Positions 10,641 to 20,969 are shown, numbered from the stretch's first letter. The stretch: 38,210 nucleotides of DNA from Pseudomonadota bacterium (GCA_020160955.1 JAIUOX010000042.1:1-38210); one strand, 5' to 3'. Made by a program: numbers and translations. The notes: a model not told the origin generated them from the letters alone.

Positions 10641-11615
10641 ATGAACAAGATCTCTCGTCGCGCGCTGGTCGCGGCCGCCGCCGCCGCCGCCGTTGCGCCC
10701 GGCGCCTACGCGCAGGCATTCCCGAGCAAGCCGATGCGCCTGCTGGTGCCCTACCCGGTCGGCGGCATCGTCGACATCGTCGCCCGCGCGGTGACCGAGC
10801 CGATGCAGGCCGACCTCGGCCAGCCGATCGTCGTCGAGCCCAAGCCGGGCGGCAACTCGACGCTGGCGACGGCGATGATCCCGACCCTGCCGGCCGACGG
10901 CTACACGTGGCTGATGGCCACGATCAGCCACGTCGTGGTGCCGCACCTGCAGGCCGTGTCGTACGACGCGCTGGCCGACTTCCGCCCGGTCGCGCTGGTC
11001 GCGGTCGCGACCTCGATCGCCGTGGTGAACCCGGCCCTGCCGGTCAGGACGCTGGCCGAGCTGGTGGCGTACGGCAAGGCCAACCCGGGCAAGCTCAACT
11101 ACCTCAACCCCGGCAACGGCTCGTCGATCCACCTGTCGTCGGAGCTGCTGAAGAACCAGTACGGCTTCGACATGACCTCGGTGCCCTACCGCGGCGTGCC
11201 GCCGGGGATCCCCGACCTGATGGAAGGCCGCCTGCAGGTCGGGCTGCTGCCCGGGCCGCTGGCCGTTCAACATGTCCAGAGTGGCAAACTGCGCGCCCTG
11301 GCGGTGCTGGCCGACCGCCGCCTCGCCGCGCTGCCCGACGTGCCGACCTTCGCCGAGGCAGGCTTCGCCGATGCCCAGGTCACGAGCTGGTACACCATCG
11401 CCGTGCGCACCGGCACGCCGGCGGCGATCGTCGAGCGGCTGAACGCGGCGGCGCTGAAGGTGCTGCAGGATCCCGAGACACGCGACCGGCTGGCCAAGGC
11501 GGGCTGCGAGGTGCCCGCCCCGCGCACCGCCGGAGAGGTGCTGGCGATGTGGCAGGCCGACTTCGCGCGCTACGGAAAGCTCGTGAAGGATGCGGGCATC
11601 AAGGGCGATAGCTGA
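10641..11615 (+). CDS. Bug/TctC-family periplasmic binding protein
   Basis: Periplasmic solute receptor of the tripartite tricarboxylate transporter type, 324 residues. It begins MNKISRRALVAAAAAAAVAP, an N-terminal signal with a twin-arginine-like SRR and cleavage expected after AYAQA (about residue 25). Family landmarks include KPMRLLVPYPVGGIVDIVAR, the GGNSTLA loop, DGYTWLMATISHVV, YRGVPPGIPDLMEGRLQVG and the C-terminal WQADFARYGKLVKDAGIK. A strong GGAGG lies 5-6 bases before the ATG; an upstream in-frame ATG at 10572 has no ribosome-binding site. No TctA/TctB membrane subunits are nearby, as is common for the many orphan Bug proteins of proteobacteria. The ligand (carboxylate or other small acid) is not predictable. 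Confidence 0.92.
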   Translation: MNKISRRALVAAAAAAAVAPGAYAQAFPSKPMRLLVPYPVGGIVDIVARAVTEPMQADLGQPIVVEPKPGGNSTLATAMIPTLPADGYTWLMATISHVVVPHLQAVSYDALADFRPVALVAVATSIAVVNPALPVRTLAELVAYGKANPGKLNYLNPGNGSSIHLSSELLKNQYGFDMTSVPYRGVPPGIPDLMEGRLQVGLLPGPLAVQHVQSGKLRALAVLADRRLAALPDVPTFAEAGFADAQVTSWYTIAVRTGTPAAIVERLNAAALKVLQDPETRDRLAKAGCEVPAPRTAGEVLAMWQADFARYGKLVKDAGIKGDS

Positions 11616-11617
11616 AC

Positions 11618-11655
11618 CGGAGTTGATCCTGCGGCCATAGTGCCGCCCAACTCCG
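11618..11655 (+). terminator. stem-loop after the Bug/TctC gene
   Basis: CGGAGTTG (11618-11625) pairs with CAACTCCG (11648-11655), and inside it GCGGC (11631-11635) pairs with GCCGC (11642-11646). It begins three bases after the stop codon. No T-run follows, so termination efficiency is uncertain. Confidence 0.5.
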
Positions 11656-11661
11656 CCGCGC

Positions 11662-11668
11662 TATATAT
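11662..11668 (+). promoter_or_regulatory. possible -10 element of the yej operon
   Basis: TATATAT, the most AT-rich heptamer of this interval, lies 46 bases upstream of yejA. No convincing -35 is present at the usual spacing. Confidence 0.3.
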
Positions 11669-11713
11669 CGGGCGACGGACAGTTCAGGGACGCGGCTTCG
11701 GGGAGCGCATCGC

Positions 11714-13570
11714 ATGGCCATCGGACGGCGTGGCATCTTGTTGGGCAGCACGGCCCTGGTGATCGGCGCGCCCGCGATCCTGCGGGCCCAGCCGGCGAGC
11801 GGCCAGAAGGTCACCGTCAGCCACGGCTTCGCCATGCACGGCACGCCGAAGTACGCCGCCGACGCCGGCCCGCCCGACTACGTCAACCCCGACGCGCCCA
11901 AGGGTGGCACGGTGCGGCTGGGCGCCCGCGGCACGTTCGATTCGCTGAACCCGTTCATCGTCAAGAGCGTGCCGGCCGCCGGCATCACCGCGATCTGGGA
12001 CACGCTGTGCTGGTCGTCGCGCGACGAGGCCTCGACCGAGTACGGGCTGGTCGCCGAGACCATCGAGTGGCCGGAAGACCGCTCGTGGGTCGCCTTCACG
12101 CTGCGCCCCCAGGCGCGCTTCCACGACGGCTCGCCGATCACCGTCGAGGACGTGATCTTCACCTTCGACATCCTGAAGACCAAGGGCTCGCCCAACTACG
12201 CCTTCTACTACCACGACGTTCTGAAGGCCGAGAAGGTCGGCGACCGCAAGGTGCTGTTCACCTTCCGCGACGCCAGCAACAAGGAGCTGCCGCTGATCGT
12301 CGGCCAGCTGCCGGTGCTGTCGTCGAAGTGGTGGGCGACCCGCGACTTCGAGAAGGTGACGCTGGAAATGCCGCTGGGCAGCGGCCCCTACAAGGTCGAC
12401 GACTTCGACGTCGGCCGCTCGATCAGCTACCGCCGCGTGCCCGACTGGTGGGCGAAGGACCTCTGGATGAACCGGGGGCGCAACAACTTCGACACCATGC
12501 GCTACGAGTACTACCGCGACGTCTCGGTCCAGTTCGAGGCCTTCAAGGCCGGCGAGATCGACCTGCGCCAGGAGAACATCGCGCGCAACTGGGCGACCGC
12601 CTACGACATCCCGGCGGTGCGCGACGGGCGGATCATCAAGGCGGAGATCCCGCACGAGCTGCCGACCGGCATGCAGTGCTTCGCCTTCAACACCCGTCGC
12701 GACATGTTCAAGGATCGCCGGGTGCGCGAGGCGATCGCCACGATGTTCGACTTCGCCTGGTCGAACAAGAACCTGTTCTACGGCATGTACAAGCGCAACG
12801 TGTCGTTCTTCGGCAACTCCGAGCTCGCCTCCTCCGGCCTGCCGACCGCGGCGGAACTCAAGGTCCTCGAGCCGCTGCGCGGCAAGATCCCGGACGAGGT
12901 CTTCAGCAAGGAATTCGCGCTGCCCGAGACCGACGGCACCGGCAACGTGCGCGAGCTGGCGCGGCGCGCGCTGGCGCTGCTCAAGGAGGCCGGCTGGGAG
13001 GTCAAGGACGGCAAGATGACCGACACGAAGACGGGCCGGAAGCTCGCCTTCGAGATGACCCTGAACGACGCCAGCTTCGAGCGCGTGGCGCTGCCCTACA
13101 AGCAGAACCTCGAGCGCATCGGCGTCGACATGAACGTGCGCACTGTCGACACCGCGCAGTTCAAGCGCCGCATGGACGAGTTCGACTTCGACATGGTGGT
13201 CGAGGGCTTCGGCCAGTCGCTGTCGCCGGGCAACGAGCAGCGCGACTACTGGGGCTCGAAGGCGGCCGAGACGCCGGGCAGCCGCAACACGATCGGCGTG
13301 CGCAACGAGGCGATCGACCGGCTGGTCGACACGCTGATCGCCGCGCCCGACCGCGACAGCCTGATCGCCGCCACCCGGGCGCTCGACCGGGTGCTGCTGT
13401 GGAGCCACTTCGTGGTGCCGAACTGGCACAATCCCAAGGCCATGGTCGCCTACTGGAACCGCTTCGGCCGGCCCGCCAAGAGCGCGCGCTACGCCCCGGT
13501 CGCCTTCGACACCTGGTGGATCGACGAGGCGAAGGACAAGGCCCTGCAGCGCGGCGGGGAGAAGAAGTGA
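11714..13570 (+). CDS. yejA: peptide ABC transporter, periplasmic binding protein YejA-type
   Basis: Family 5 extracellular solute-binding protein of 618 residues, matching YejA in length and motifs. An N-terminal signal includes paired arginines (MAIGRRGILLGSTALVIGAP) and is probably cleaved after ILRAQ. Landmarks are YVNPDAPKGGTVRLGARGTFDSLNPF, the family block VAFTLRPQARFHDGSPITVEDVIFTF, GSGPYKV, the recognition-loop region FNTRRDMFKDRRVREAIATMFDF, and a C-terminal PNWHNPKAMVAYWNRFGRPAK. YejABEF importers take up oligopeptides and, in enterobacteria, microcin C. The gene starts at ATG 11714 with GGGAG about 9 bases upstream. It leads a four-gene operon, separated from yejB by 98 bases holding a GC-rich repeat. 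Confidence 0.93.
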   Translation: MAIGRRGILLGSTALVIGAPAILRAQPASGQKVTVSHGFAMHGTPKYAADAGPPDYVNPDAPKGGTVRLGARGTFDSLNPFIVKSVPAAGITAIWDTLCWSSRDEASTEYGLVAETIEWPEDRSWVAFTLRPQARFHDGSPITVEDVIFTFDILKTKGSPNYAFYYHDVLKAEKVGDRKVLFTFRDASNKELPLIVGQLPVLSSKWWATRDFEKVTLEMPLGSGPYKVDDFDVGRSISYRRVPDWWAKDLWMNRGRNNFDTMRYEYYRDVSVQFEAFKAGEIDLRQENIARNWATAYDIPAVRDGRIIKAEIPHELPTGMQCFAFNTRRDMFKDRRVREAIATMFDFAWSNKNLFYGMYKRNVSFFGNSELASSGLPTAAELKVLEPLRGKIPDEVFSKEFALPETDGTGNVRELARRALALLKEAGWEVKDGKMTDTKTGRKLAFEMTLNDASFERVALPYKQNLERIGVDMNVRTVDTAQFKRRMDEFDFDMVVEGFGQSLSPGNEQRDYWGSKAAETPGSRNTIGVRNEAIDRLVDTLIAAPDRDSLIAATRALDRVLLWSHFVVPNWHNPKAMVAYWNRFGRPAKSARYAPVAFDTWWIDEAKDKALQRGGEKK

Positions 13571-13585
13571 CGCGGCTTCCCCTTT

Positions 13586-13627
13586 CCTCCCTGCGCGCGC
13601 GCGCGGGGAGGTGTCCGCGCAGCGGAC
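13586..13627 (+). repeat. GC-rich double-hairpin element between yejA and yejB
   Basis: CCTCCC (13586-13591) pairs with GGGAGG (13606-13611) around a CG-repeat loop. It is followed by GTCCGC/GCGGAC (13613-13618 and 13622-13627) with a three-base loop, then GGAGGGGTCA. This resembles extragenic palindromic elements common in alphaproteobacterial genomes. Within an operon it may attenuate transcription or protect the yejA end of the mRNA. Confidence 0.6.
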
Positions 13628-13668
13628 GGAGGGGTCAAGCCTCTTCCCGCGTGACGCGAGGCGCCTGA

Positions 13669-14775
13669 GTGCTCGCCTACCTGTTTCGCCGCCTGCTGCT
13701 CGTGGTGCCGACGCTGTTCGGCATCATGGTCATCAACTTCTTCGTCATCCAGGCCGCGCCCGGCGGCCCGGTCGAGCAGATGCTGTCGCAGATCCAGGGC
13801 ACCTCGGTCGACGCCACCGAGCGCTTCTCGGGCAGTTCCAGCGGCGGCGAGACGGTGCGCTCGGCCACCGCCGACACGTCGGGCGGCGGCGGCGGCGCCT
13901 ACCGCGGCGCGCGCGGCCTGCCGAAGGAGCTGATCGAGCGCATCGAGAAGATGTACGGCTTCGACAAGCCGATCCTCGAGCGCTTCGTGCTGATGATGAA
14001 GAACTACCTCGTCTTCGACTTCGGCGAGAGCTTCTTCCGCAACAAGCGGGTGGTCGACCTGGTGATCGAGAAGATGCCGGTGTCGATCTCGCTCGGCCTG
14101 TGGACCACGCTGCTGGTCTACTTCATCTCGATCCCGCTCGGCATCGCCAAGGCGGTGCGCGACGGCTCGCGCTTCGACCTCGCCTCGTCGACCACGCTGA
14201 TCGTGCTGAACGCCATCCCGGGCTTCCTGTTCGCGCTGCTGCTGGTCGTGCTGTTCGCCGGCGGCAGCTACTTCAAGTGGTTCCCGCTGCGCGGCCTGGT
14301 GTCCGACGGCTGGAGCGCCATGGGGCCGCTCGACAAGGTGCTCGACTACCTGTGGCACATGGTGCTGCCGATCGGCGCCATGGTGATCGGCGGCTTCGCG
14401 ACGCTGACCTTCCTGACCAAGAACTCGTTCCTCGAGGAGATCCACAAGCAGTACGTGCTGACCGCCCGGGCCAAGGGCCTGGCCGAGCGGCGGGTGCTGT
14501 ACGGGCACATTTTCCGCAACGCCATGCTGATCGTGATCGCCGGCTTCCCGGCGGCGTTCGTCGGCGTGCTGTTCACCGGCTCGCTGCTGATCGAGGTGAT
14601 CTTCTCGCTCGACGGCATCGGCCTGCTGGGCTTCGAGGCGGCGCTCAACCGCGACTACCCGATCATGTTCGGCACGCTCTACTTCTTCGGCCTGATCGGG
14701 CTGGTCATGGGGATCCTGGGCGACCTGATGTACATGGTGGTCGACCCGCGCATCGACTTCGAGGGGCGCGGCTGA
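13669..14775 (+). CDS. yejB: peptide ABC transporter permease YejB-type
   Basis: Inner-membrane permease of 368 residues. It opens with the family N-terminus LAYLFRRLLLVVPTLFGIMVINFFVIQAAPGGP. It then carries the long periplasmic insertion typical of YejB (residues about 45-95, rich in S, G and T with a GGGGG run) before ELIERIEKMYGFDKP. Five or six transmembrane segments follow, and the ATPase-coupling EAA loop is seen as LTARAKGLAERRVLYGHIFRNAM. The start is GTG at 13669, chosen because the conserved N-terminus begins there; no upstream methionine is in frame. Its TGA overlaps the yejE ATG by one base, so the two subunits are probably translationally coupled. Confidence 0.93.
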   Translation: MLAYLFRRLLLVVPTLFGIMVINFFVIQAAPGGPVEQMLSQIQGTSVDATERFSGSSSGGETVRSATADTSGGGGGAYRGARGLPKELIERIEKMYGFDKPILERFVLMMKNYLVFDFGESFFRNKRVVDLVIEKMPVSISLGLWTTLLVYFISIPLGIAKAVRDGSRFDLASSTTLIVLNAIPGFLFALLLVVLFAGGSYFKWFPLRGLVSDGWSAMGPLDKVLDYLWHMVLPIGAMVIGGFATLTFLTKNSFLEEIHKQYVLTARAKGLAERRVLYGHIFRNAMLIVIAGFPAAFVGVLFTGSLLIEVIFSLDGIGLLGFEAALNRDYPIMFGTLYFFGLIGLVMGILGDLMYMVVDPRIDFEGRG

Positions 14776-15790
14776 TGACCCCGCTCAACCGCCGCCGCCT
14801 GGCCGCCTTCCGCGCGAGCAAGCGCGGCATGGGCTCGCTCGCCGTGTTCGGCCTGCTGTTCTTCCTCTCGCTGTTCGCCGAGCTGCTGGCCAACGACCGG
14901 CCGATCCTGATCTGGTACGATGGCGGCCTCTACTCGCCGCTGGTCCGCGACTATCCCGAGACCACCTTCGGCGGCGATTTCCCGACCAACGCGGTCTACA
15001 CCGACCAGGAAGTGCAGAAGCTGATCGAGGCCAAGGGCTGGATCCTGTGGCCGCCGATCCCCTACAGCTACAACACCGTGCTGAAGGGCGAGGGCCGCAT
15101 GGCGCTGCAGCCACCGTCGTGGCGCCACCTGCTGGGGACCGACGACCAGGCGCGCGACGTGATGGCCCGGCTGATCTACGGCTTCCGCATCTCGGTGCTG
15201 TTCGGCCTCGCGCTGACGCTGCTCAGCTCGGTGATCGGCATCGTGGCGGGCGCGGTGCAGGGCTACTTCGGCGGCCTGGTCGACCTGTCGATCCAGCGCT
15301 TCATGGAGATCTGGTCGAGCATGCCGACGCTCTACCTGCTGATCATCCTGGCCAGCTTCATCCAGCCCGGCTTCTGGGTGCTGCTGGGCATCATGCTGCT
15401 GTTCAGCTGGATGTCGCTGGTCGGGCTGGTGCGCGCCGAGTTCCTGCGCGGCCGCAACTTCGACTACGTGCGCGCCGCCCGGGCGCTCGGCATGGTGGAC
15501 GCGCGCATCATGTTCCGGCACATCCTACCCAACGCCATGACCGCGGCCCTGACCTACCTGCCCTTCATCCTGGCCGGCTCCGTCACCACCCTGACGTCGC
15601 TGGACTTCCTGGGCTTCGGCCTGCCGGTCGGCTCGCCGTCGCTGGGCGAACTGCTGCTGCAGGGCAAGAACAACCTCAACGCGCCGTGGCTGGCCTTCAC
15701 CGGCTTCATGGTGATCGCCCTGATGCTGTCGCTGCTGGTGTTCATCGGCGAGGCGGTGCGCGACGCCTTCAACCCGCGCAAGGTGCTCGC

Positions 15791-15794
<4 letters not shown>
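14775..15794 (+). CDS. yejE: peptide ABC transporter permease YejE-type
   Basis: Second permease subunit, 339 residues. The N-terminus NRRRLAAFRASKRGMGSLAVFGLLFFLSLFAELLANDRP is diagnostic of YejE. It is followed by a periplasmic stretch containing PIPYSYNT and HLLGTDDQARDVMARLIYGFRIS, the common dipeptide-permease block. The EAA loop is EFLRGRNFDYVRAARALGM. The ATG at 14775 overlaps the yejB stop (TGATG), and its own stop overlaps the yejF start by four bases (ATGA). The reading frame stays open upstream across yejB, but that part is out of frame with YejB and not coding. Confidence 0.94.
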
Positions 15795-17440
<1,646 letters not shown>

Positions 17441-17454
17441 GGGCCCCAACAAGT

Positions 17455-17469
17455 TTCCGTGCCACGGAA
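17455..17469. promoter_or_regulatory. 7-1-7 inverted repeat downstream of yejF
   Basis: TTCCGTG-C-CACGGAA is a perfect dyad 14 bases after the yejF stop and 66 bases before the TAXI gene. It could be a short 5-bp terminator stem with a five-base loop, or an operator for the downstream gene. Nothing distinguishes these. Confidence 0.35.
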
Positions 17470-17535
17470 GCACGCGCGGTGGACTCGGATCGCGAATCCG
17501 GCACACTTGGCGGGCTTCAGGGGAGGAAACCGGCG

Positions 17536-18504
17536 ATGAACCGTGGCCGCTTCGGATCGATCGTCCTGTTCGCCGCGCTGCTGCTCGGCAACGTCGCGCT
17601 CGCGCAGGCCCAGCCGGCGCTGACGCTCGGCACGGCGTCGCTCGGCGGCACCTACAACGTCTACGGCGAGGCGATCGCCCGCGTGCTGAACGAGCGCACG
17701 CGGCTGCGCGTCGAGGCGCAGCAGACCCAGGGCCCCAGCCAGAACATCGTCATGGTCGACGAGAAGAAACTCGACCTCGGCATGGTGACGCTGGGGGTCG
17801 CGCGCCAGGCGATGACCGGGACCGGCGCGTGGACCAAGGGGCGGCGGTTCGACAACATCCGCGCCCTGTTCCCGATGTACGATACGCCGATGCAATGCCT
17901 GTCGCTGGCCAAGTCGGGCATCTCGAGCTTCCGCCAGCTCGAGGGCAAGGCGGTCGGCGTCGGCCCCAAGGCCGGTACCACCGGCACCTACTTCCCGCAG
18001 ATCTTCGAGACGCTCGGCATGACCGCGCAGGTCCGCTTCGGCACCAGCGCCGACATGGCCAACCAGCTGAACGACGGCGTGATCGACGCCTTCTGCTTCG
18101 GCGCCGGCATCCCGATCCCGGCCTTCGCCGAGCTCGACGCCGCGCAGGCGGTCAACTTCTTCACCTGGACCGACGCCGACCTCGCGACGATCCGCAAGGC
18201 GATGCCCGAGTTCTCGCTGTCGACGATCCCCAAGGGCCTGTACCGCCAGCAGGCGGCCGACCAGAAGACGCTCGGCCTGTTCAACTTCGCGATCGCCCAC
18301 AAGGACATGGGCGACGACATAGCCTACCTGATCACCCGCACGGTGCTCGAGAACAATGCCGCGCTGGTCAAGGCCCACCCGGCGGCGCGCGAGACCGTCG
18401 CCGCCAACGCCAGCCGCGACACCTTCCTGCCGTTCCATCCCGGCGCGCTGCGCTACTACCGGGACAAGGGCATCAAGCTCGACCCGGGCGCGCTGCCGAA
18501 GTAG
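17536..18504 (+). CDS. TAXI-family TRAP transporter solute-binding protein
   Basis: Periplasmic receptor of the TAXI type (TRAP-associated extracytoplasmic immunogenic), 322 residues, normal length. The signal peptide is MNRGRFGSIVLFAALLLGNV with cleavage near ALAQA (residue 25). The mature start LTLGTASLGGTYNVYGEAIARVLNE is the family hallmark. It is followed by QGPSQNIVMVDEKKLDLGMV, GKAVGVGPKAGTTGTYFPQIFE and a C-terminal HPGALRYYRDKGIKL. A GGGAGG lies about nine bases before the ATG. TAXI receptors normally work with a fused TRAP membrane protein, and none is present here, so this one is an orphan or pairs with a distant transporter. Family ligands include glutamate and other carboxylates; the ligand here is unknown. 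It is followed after 10 bases by a dehydrogenase. Confidence 0.9.
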   Translation: MNRGRFGSIVLFAALLLGNVALAQAQPALTLGTASLGGTYNVYGEAIARVLNERTRLRVEAQQTQGPSQNIVMVDEKKLDLGMVTLGVARQAMTGTGAWTKGRRFDNIRALFPMYDTPMQCLSLAKSGISSFRQLEGKAVGVGPKAGTTGTYFPQIFETLGMTAQVRFGTSADMANQLNDGVIDAFCFGAGIPIPAFAELDAAQAVNFFTWTDADLATIRKAMPEFSLSTIPKGLYRQQAADQKTLGLFNFAIAHKDMGDDIAYLITRTVLENNAALVKAHPAARETVAANASRDTFLPFHPGALRYYRDKGIKLDPGALPK

Positions 18505-18514
18505 TCTCCGCGGC

Positions 18515-19447
18515 GTGCCAAACGCCATTGCCTACATCAGCCGCGACACCGACGGCCTTCACTGGAAGCGGGTCCTCGAGGCCGGGCTCGGCCCGCTCGA
18601 CTACCGCACCCTCGACACGCTCGGGAACACCGACGACATCGAGGTCGCGCTGGCCTGGAAGCCGCCCCACGGGCTGCTTCGCACCTTCCGCAACGTCCGG
18701 CTGATCGTGTCGCTGGGCATGGGCGTCGACCACCTGCTGGCCGACGAGACGCTGCCCGACGTGCCGATCGTGCGCATCATGGACGAGGGGCTGGTCGGCC
18801 AGATGAGCGAGTACGCGCTGTTCTGGGCGCTGCGCCATCACCGCGAGATCGACCGCTACGCCGAGCTGCAGAAGCAGGGCCAGTGGAAGCCGCTCGACTT
18901 CGTCGACACGATCGATCGCCGGGTCGGCGTGATGGGCCTGGGCACGATCGGCCAGGACACGGCCGCCAAGTTCGCGAGGCTGGGCTTCCCGACCGCCGGC
19001 TGGAGCCGCACCGCGCGCACGCTCGACGGCATCGAGACCTTCCATGGCAGCGACGGCTTCCGGCGCTTCCTCGCGCGCAGCGACATCCTGGTCGACGTGC
19101 TGCCGCTCACCCGCGAGACGCGCGGCCTGCTCGACGCGGCGGCGTTCGCGGCGCTGCCCAAGGGGGCCTACTTCATCAACATGGCGCGCGGCGGCCACGT
19201 CGTCGACGAGGCGCTGCTGGCGGCGCTCGACTCCGGCCACCTCGCCGGCGCGGCGCTCGACGTGTTCAACACCGAGCCGCTGCCGGCCGGCCACCGCTAC
19301 TGGACCCACCCCAGGGTGCACGTGACGCCGCACATCGCCGGCGCCACCAACCCGCGCACCGCGTCACCGGGCGTGATCGAGAACATCAAGCGCCTGCGCG
19401 CCGGCCGCGACCTGATCCACCGCGTCGACGCGAAGACGGGGTATTGA
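18515..19447 (+). CDS. ghrA: glyoxylate/hydroxypyruvate reductase, GhrA-type D-2-hydroxyacid dehydrogenase
   Basis: NAD(P)H-dependent reductase of 2-oxoacids, 310 residues (E. coli GhrA has 312). The Rossmann motif is G141-L-G-T-I-G146. Catalytic residues fall at R225 (NMARGGHVVDE), E254 (FNTEPLP) and H273 (VTPHIAG), matching GhrA spacing with a shift of two. The N-terminal segment with LIVSLGMGVDHLL is typical of the GhrA branch. The start is GTG at 18515, ten bases after the TAXI stop; it gives the family length, whereas the longer frame upstream would overlap the TAXI gene with arginine-rich sequence. Co-location with the TAXI receptor suggests use of an imported hydroxy- or oxoacid, which is inference. 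An inverted repeat pair follows at once. Confidence 0.88.
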   Translation: MPNAIAYISRDTDGLHWKRVLEAGLGPLDYRTLDTLGNTDDIEVALAWKPPHGLLRTFRNVRLIVSLGMGVDHLLADETLPDVPIVRIMDEGLVGQMSEYALFWALRHHREIDRYAELQKQGQWKPLDFVDTIDRRVGVMGLGTIGQDTAAKFARLGFPTAGWSRTARTLDGIETFHGSDGFRRFLARSDILVDVLPLTRETRGLLDAAAFAALPKGAYFINMARGGHVVDEALLAALDSGHLAGAALDVFNTEPLPAGHRYWTHPRVHVTPHIAGATNPRTASPGVIENIKRLRAGRDLIHRVDAKTGY

Positions 19448-19449
19448 TG

Positions 19450-19479
19450 AAAGGTCTCTCGCTTCGCTCGGGATGACAG
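19450..19479 (+). repeat. extragenic repeat, copy D
   Basis: Same family as copies A-C (AAAGGTCTCTCGCTTCGCTC then GGGATGACAG), starting three bases after the ghrA-like stop. With copy E it forms an inverted pair separated by seven bases between convergent genes, a plausible bidirectional terminator. Confidence 0.85.
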
Positions 19480-19486
19480 GAAGAGT

Positions 19487-19519
19487 TGTCATCCCGAGGG
19501 CGTAGCCCGAGGGACCTTT
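19487..19519 (-). repeat. extragenic repeat, copy E (inverted)
   Basis: Reverse copy (TGTCATCCCGAGGGCGTAGC then CCGAGGGACCTTT). Its last two bases form part of the TAA stop codon of the minus-strand aminopeptidase, so the element abuts or supplies the end of that gene. Confidence 0.85.
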
Positions 19520-20903
19520 ACCTTGTCCGCTTCTCGATCGCCGCGAGGATGGCGCGCGCGGCCTGCGCCTCGCCGCCCTCGGGGCGGCCCGGGCGGCTCG
19601 AGTTGTTCCACGCCATCATGTCGAAGTGCGCCCACGGCACGTCGTCGGGCACGAACTCCTGCAGGTAGAGCGCGGCGGTGATCGCCCCGCCGAACGCCAC
19701 GCCCGGCGCGTTGTTGATGTCGGCCACCTTGCTGTCGAGCAGCCGGCGATAGCCGGCGAACAGCGGCATCCGCCACATCGGGTCGGTGTGCGCCGTGCCG
19801 GCCGCGACCAGGTCGTTGGCCAGCCCGTCGTCGTTGCAGAACAGCGCCGGCAGGTCGGTGCCCAGCGCGACACGGGCCGCGCCGGTCAGGGTCGCGCAGT
19901 CGACCATCATCGAGGGCTTCTCCGAGGCGCCCTCGTGCAGCGCGTCGCACAGGATCAGCCGTCCCTCGGCGTCGGTGTTGCCGATCTCGACGGTCAGGCC
20001 CTTGCGCGTCGGCACGACGTCCATCGGCCGGAAGGCGTTGCCCGACACGCTGTTCTCGACCGCCGGGATCAGCAGGCGCAGGCGCACGCGCAGGCGCAGC
20101 GCCATCACCATCGAGGCGACCGCCAGCATGGTCGCCGCGCCGCCCATGTCCTTCTTCATCATCAGCATGCCGGAGGCCGGCTTGAGATCGAGGCCACCCG
20201 AGTCGAAGCACACGCCCTTGCCGACCAGCGTCACCTTGGGATCGCCGGCGCGGCCCCAGGTCAGGTCGATCAGCCGCGGCGCGCGCGCGCTGGCGCGGCC
20301 GACCGCGTGGATCATCGGGAAGTTGCGCTTCAAGAGGTCGTCGCCGACGATCACCTTGACCGTCGCCTTGTGCGCCTTGCCGACCTTCTGCACCGCCGCG
20401 GCCAGCTCGGCCGGACCCATGTCGGAAGCCGGCGTGGTGATCAGGTCGCGGGCCAGCGAGATCGCCTCGACGATCGCCGTGGCGCGCGCCTTGTCGGCGC
20501 CGGCCGGCCACACCAGCCGCGCGCCCGCCTCGGGCTTCGCCTTTGTCCGATAGCGGTCGAAACGCCAGGCGCCCAGCCCGATCGCCACCGCGGCGTCGGT
20601 CGGCGAGACCGGCGCGGTGTTGCCCTCGAGCCGCCACGTGCCGGGCGGCAGGCGGATCGCCAGCGCGCCGTAGTCCCACAGCACCGGCTTCGCCGACACC
20701 ACGAGCACCGCGCCGGCCGCCTTGCCGTCGGGCCCGGGCAACACCGAAAGGTCACCGGCCCTGCCCTTGACGCCCGTCGAGTCGAGCCAGGCGCGGCGCG
20801 CCGCGGACTGCTTGTCGAACCAGCGGCGCCAGCCGGACGGCGTGACAATCTGGACGGGCAGCGAGGAGGAAGACCGGTCGACGAACGGCAGTGCCATGGA
20901 CAT
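19518..20903 (-). CDS. leucyl aminopeptidase family protein (M17)
   Basis: Cytosolic dizinc aminopeptidase that removes N-terminal residues from peptides, 461 residues. All expected catalytic and metal positions are present with E. coli PepA spacing: K229 and D234 (GKGVCFDSGG), K241, D252 (MKKDMGG), D311, E313 and R315 in the signature NTDAEGRL. The N-terminal domain (1-150) is short and divergent, as in the alphaproteobacterial/PepB-like branch. I place the start at ATG 20903; the next ATG, two codons on, is equally possible, and neither has a good ribosome-binding site. The frame continues upstream over the divergent GST gene, but that part is its antisense. The TAA stop lies inside an inverted extragenic repeat. 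With YejABEF it could process imported peptides, which is inference. Confidence 0.92.
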   Translation of the reverse strand: MSMALPFVDRSSSSLPVQIVTPSGWRRWFDKQSAARRAWLDSTGVKGRAGDLSVLPGPDGKAAGAVLVVSAKPVLWDYGALAIRLPPGTWRLEGNTAPVSPTDAAVAIGLGAWRFDRYRTKAKPEAGARLVWPAGADKARATAIVEAISLARDLITTPASDMGPAELAAAVQKVGKAHKATVKVIVGDDLLKRNFPMIHAVGRASARAPRLIDLTWGRAGDPKVTLVGKGVCFDSGGLDLKPASGMLMMKKDMGGAATMLAVASMVMALRLRVRLRLLIPAVENSVSGNAFRPMDVVPTRKGLTVEIGNTDAEGRLILCDALHEGASEKPSMMVDCATLTGAARVALGTDLPALFCNDDGLANDLVAAGTAHTDPMWRMPLFAGYRRLLDSKVADINNAPGVAFGGAITAALYLQEFVPDDVPWAHFDMMAWNNSSRPGRPEGGEAQAARAILAAIEKRTR

Positions 20904-20969
20904 GCTCACGAATCTGTAGTGCAACGCGTAACATTGCCGGTCAAAGTGCAGCACTGGCAAGGAGGGCTT

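Noticed and set aside
11684..13429. 581-codon minus-strand frame opposite yejA
   Set aside because: Low-complexity antisense translation; YejA is well supported on the plus strand.
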